64,000 bases of DNA from Paludisphaera mucosa (lineage in GTDB: Bacteria > Planctomycetota > Planctomycetia > Isosphaerales > Isosphaeraceae): positions 1,850,808-1,914,807 of the forward strand of contig NZ_JARRAG010000001.1 of the NCBI RefSeq assembly GCF_029589435.1, in the 5' to 3' direction. Positions 62,700-64,000 of this stretch are shown piece after piece. Made by a program: the position numbers and the translations under genes. The stretch's first letter is position 1, and every line of letters starts with the position of its first letter. The notes under the pieces were generated by a model. It was given only the letters and a program-made list of their open reading frames with translations. It did not search any database and was not told the DNA's origin.

Positions 62700-64000
62700 A
62701 TGACCACGACCTATCACATCGCGGATATCCGGAACGTCGCCCTCGCTGGACATGGGGCGTCGGGGAAGACCAGCCTCGCCGACGCCCTCCTCTTCGCCGC
62801 CGGCGCCACCACGCGCAAGGGCTCGGTGGACGACGGGACGAGCACGCTGGATTTCGACGACGAGGAGAAGCGGCGGCACTTCACCATCGACTGCCACCTC
62901 GGCCACCTCGCCTGGAACGGCCGGCAGGTCCACCTGATCGACTCGCCCGGCTACCCCGACTTCATCGGCAACGCCCTGAGCGCCCTGGCCGCCGTCGAGA
63001 ACGTCGTGCTCGCCGTCTCGGGCCCGGCCGGGATCGAGGTCAACACCCGCCGCCTGTTCAACGAGGCCCGGCGGATGGGCCTGGGCCGGTTCGTCGCCGT
63101 CACCAAGATGGACGCCGACAACGTCGACTACCGCGCCGACCTGGAAGCGATCCGCGAGACCTTCGGCCCGTCGGCCGTCCCCTTCAACGTGCCCGTCGGC
63201 CAGGGCCCCTCGTTCTCGGGCGTGATCGACGTCTTGCAGGCGCACGACGACGATCCGGCCGGCTGCCCGCTGCCCCCTTCCGAGGCCTACCAGATGCTCG
63301 TCGAGCAGATCGTCGAGAGCGACGAGGAGCTGATGAGCCGGTACCTCGAAGGCGAGTCGATCGGCGTCGAGGAGCTGCGCAAGGCGGCGCACGACGCCAT
63401 CGCGGCCGGCAAGCTGGTTCCGGTGCTCTGCGTCTGCACCAAGAAGGACCTGGGCGTCAAGGAGCTGCTCGACCTGGTCACGACGTGCGGCCTGAGCCCC
63501 GAGGACGTCCACCGCTTCGGCACCCGCGGCGACGAGCCCGAGGCCCCCGAGGAGGAAATCCTTCCCGCCGAGGACGGCACGCTCGTCGCCCAGGTCTTCA
63601 AGACGGCCAACGACCAGTTCATGGGCAAGCTCAGCTTCCTCCGCATCCTCACCGGCAAGCTCACCCCCGAGACCAACCTGGTCAACCTCCGCAGCGGCAA
63701 GACCACCAAGGCCGGGCACGTCTACGTCCTGCAGGGCAAGGCGCAGGAGGAGGTCCCGGAGGCCATCGCGGGCGACATCGTGGCCATCGCCAAGTTCGAC
63801 GACCTGCACGTCTCGGACACCGTCAGCAACGTCGGCGGCAACACCACGGTCGCCCGCCTGAAAGCGAGCCCGATCCACTTCCCGGCCCCCATGGTCCCCC
63901 GCGCCGTCGTCCCCAAGGCCCGCGAGGACGAGGCCAAGATCTCCGCCGGTTTGGCCAAGATCGCCGACGAGGACCCGACCTTCACGATCCGCCGCGACGC
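62700..64000 (+). CDS. elongation factor G-2-like GTPase, cut by the window end
   Basis: Translation from the ATG at 62700 is open to the last base, about 433 residues of a protein normally near 690. The G domain has the P-loop LAGHGASGKTS, switch II DSPGYPDF and VTKMD for NKxD. Domain II follows at about 295-385 (AQVFKTANDQFMGKLSFLRILTGKL), then the start of domain III (SAGLAKIADEDPTFTIRRD). DSPGYPDF has Tyr where translational EF-G has the catalytic His (DTPGHVDF). This, with the G-x-x-SGKT loop, matches the EF-G-2 paralogue group rather than the main translocase. Confidence 0.9.
   Translation, partial: MTTTYHIADIRNVALAGHGASGKTSLADALLFAAGATTRKGSVDDGTSTLDFDDEEKRRHFTIDCHLGHLAWNGRQVHLIDSPGYPDFIGNALSALAAVENVVLAVSGPAGIEVNTRRLFNEARRMGLGRFVAVTKMDADNVDYRADLEAIRETFGPSAVPFNVPVGQGPSFSGVIDVLQAHDDDPAGCPLPPSEAYQMLVEQIVESDEELMSRYLEGESIGVEELRKAAHDAIAAGKLVPVLCVCTKKDLGVKELLDLVTTCGLSPEDVHRFGTRGDEPEAPEEEILPAEDGTLVAQVFKTANDQFMGKLSFLRILTGKLTPETNLVNLRSGKTTKAGHVYVLQGKAQEEVPEAIAGDIVAIAKFDDLHVSDTVSNVGGNTTVARLKASPIHFPAPMVPRAVVPKAREDEAKISAGLAKIADEDPTFTIRRD

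Overview
The window is high-GC bacterial DNA that reads as a planctomycete, most likely of the Isosphaeraceae type (inference from gene content, not a database match). The signs are PSCyt1/DUF1549/DUF1553 + DUF1501 and DUF1592-type + DUF1552 gene pairs, a very large heme-binding/HEAT/DUF1080 protein, two serine/threonine kinases fused to other modules, a PEP-CTERM protein, and two secreted proteins that begin with the planctomycete 'E-x-L-x-x-R-x-(L/V)LS' motif. No rRNA, tRNA, CRISPR array or intact insertion sequence was found.

Layout. 0-6 kb: PEP-CTERM protein, then a DUF1549/1553 cytochrome protein with its DUF1501 partner. 6-10 kb: a cyclase-fold sensor followed on the same strand by an MscS channel with a cyclic-nucleotide-binding domain; key catalytic and binding residues are missing from both. 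10-13 kb: orphan TolC-type protein, Gfo/Idh/MocA oxidoreductase, small unknown gene. 13.2-14.5 kb: gene-poor tract. 14.5-22.6 kb, the most unusual part: a 1576-codon kinase/STAND NTPase/membrane/FGE-fold fusion, a 73-residue orphan protein, and two glycosyltransferases sharing a duplicated N-terminal Cys-rich domain, which one copy has altered through compensating indels. 22.6-26.3 kb: a likely sugar-acid operon (AstE/AspA-like hydrolase, enolase-superfamily dehydratase, MFS transporter). 26.5-31.2 kb: treZ and a Gly-Thr repeat surface protein. 31.3-35.6 kb: the DUF1552 and DUF1592-type pair. 35.8-43.5 kb: a formylglycine-generating enzyme lipoprotein translationally coupled to an M2 peptidase, then divergently the heme/HEAT/DUF1080 giant with a small membrane partner. 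43.5-47.7 kb: homocysteine methyltransferase overlapping tail to tail with a kinase/WD40 protein. 47.9-51.8 kb: Cys-rich secreted protein, DinB protein, GT39 glycosyltransferase.

52-64 kb is more housekeeping: mutL, an unknown 243-residue protein, a tightly packed aroDE-aroK-prepilin peptidase run, two small envelope proteins, hisH and hisA separated by a sedolisin-like S53 protease gene, and an EF-G-2-like GTPase cut by the window end.

Starts were moved inside longer open frames wherever a ribosome site, signal peptide or stop/start overlap favoured it. Functions come from motifs read by eye; no searches were run.
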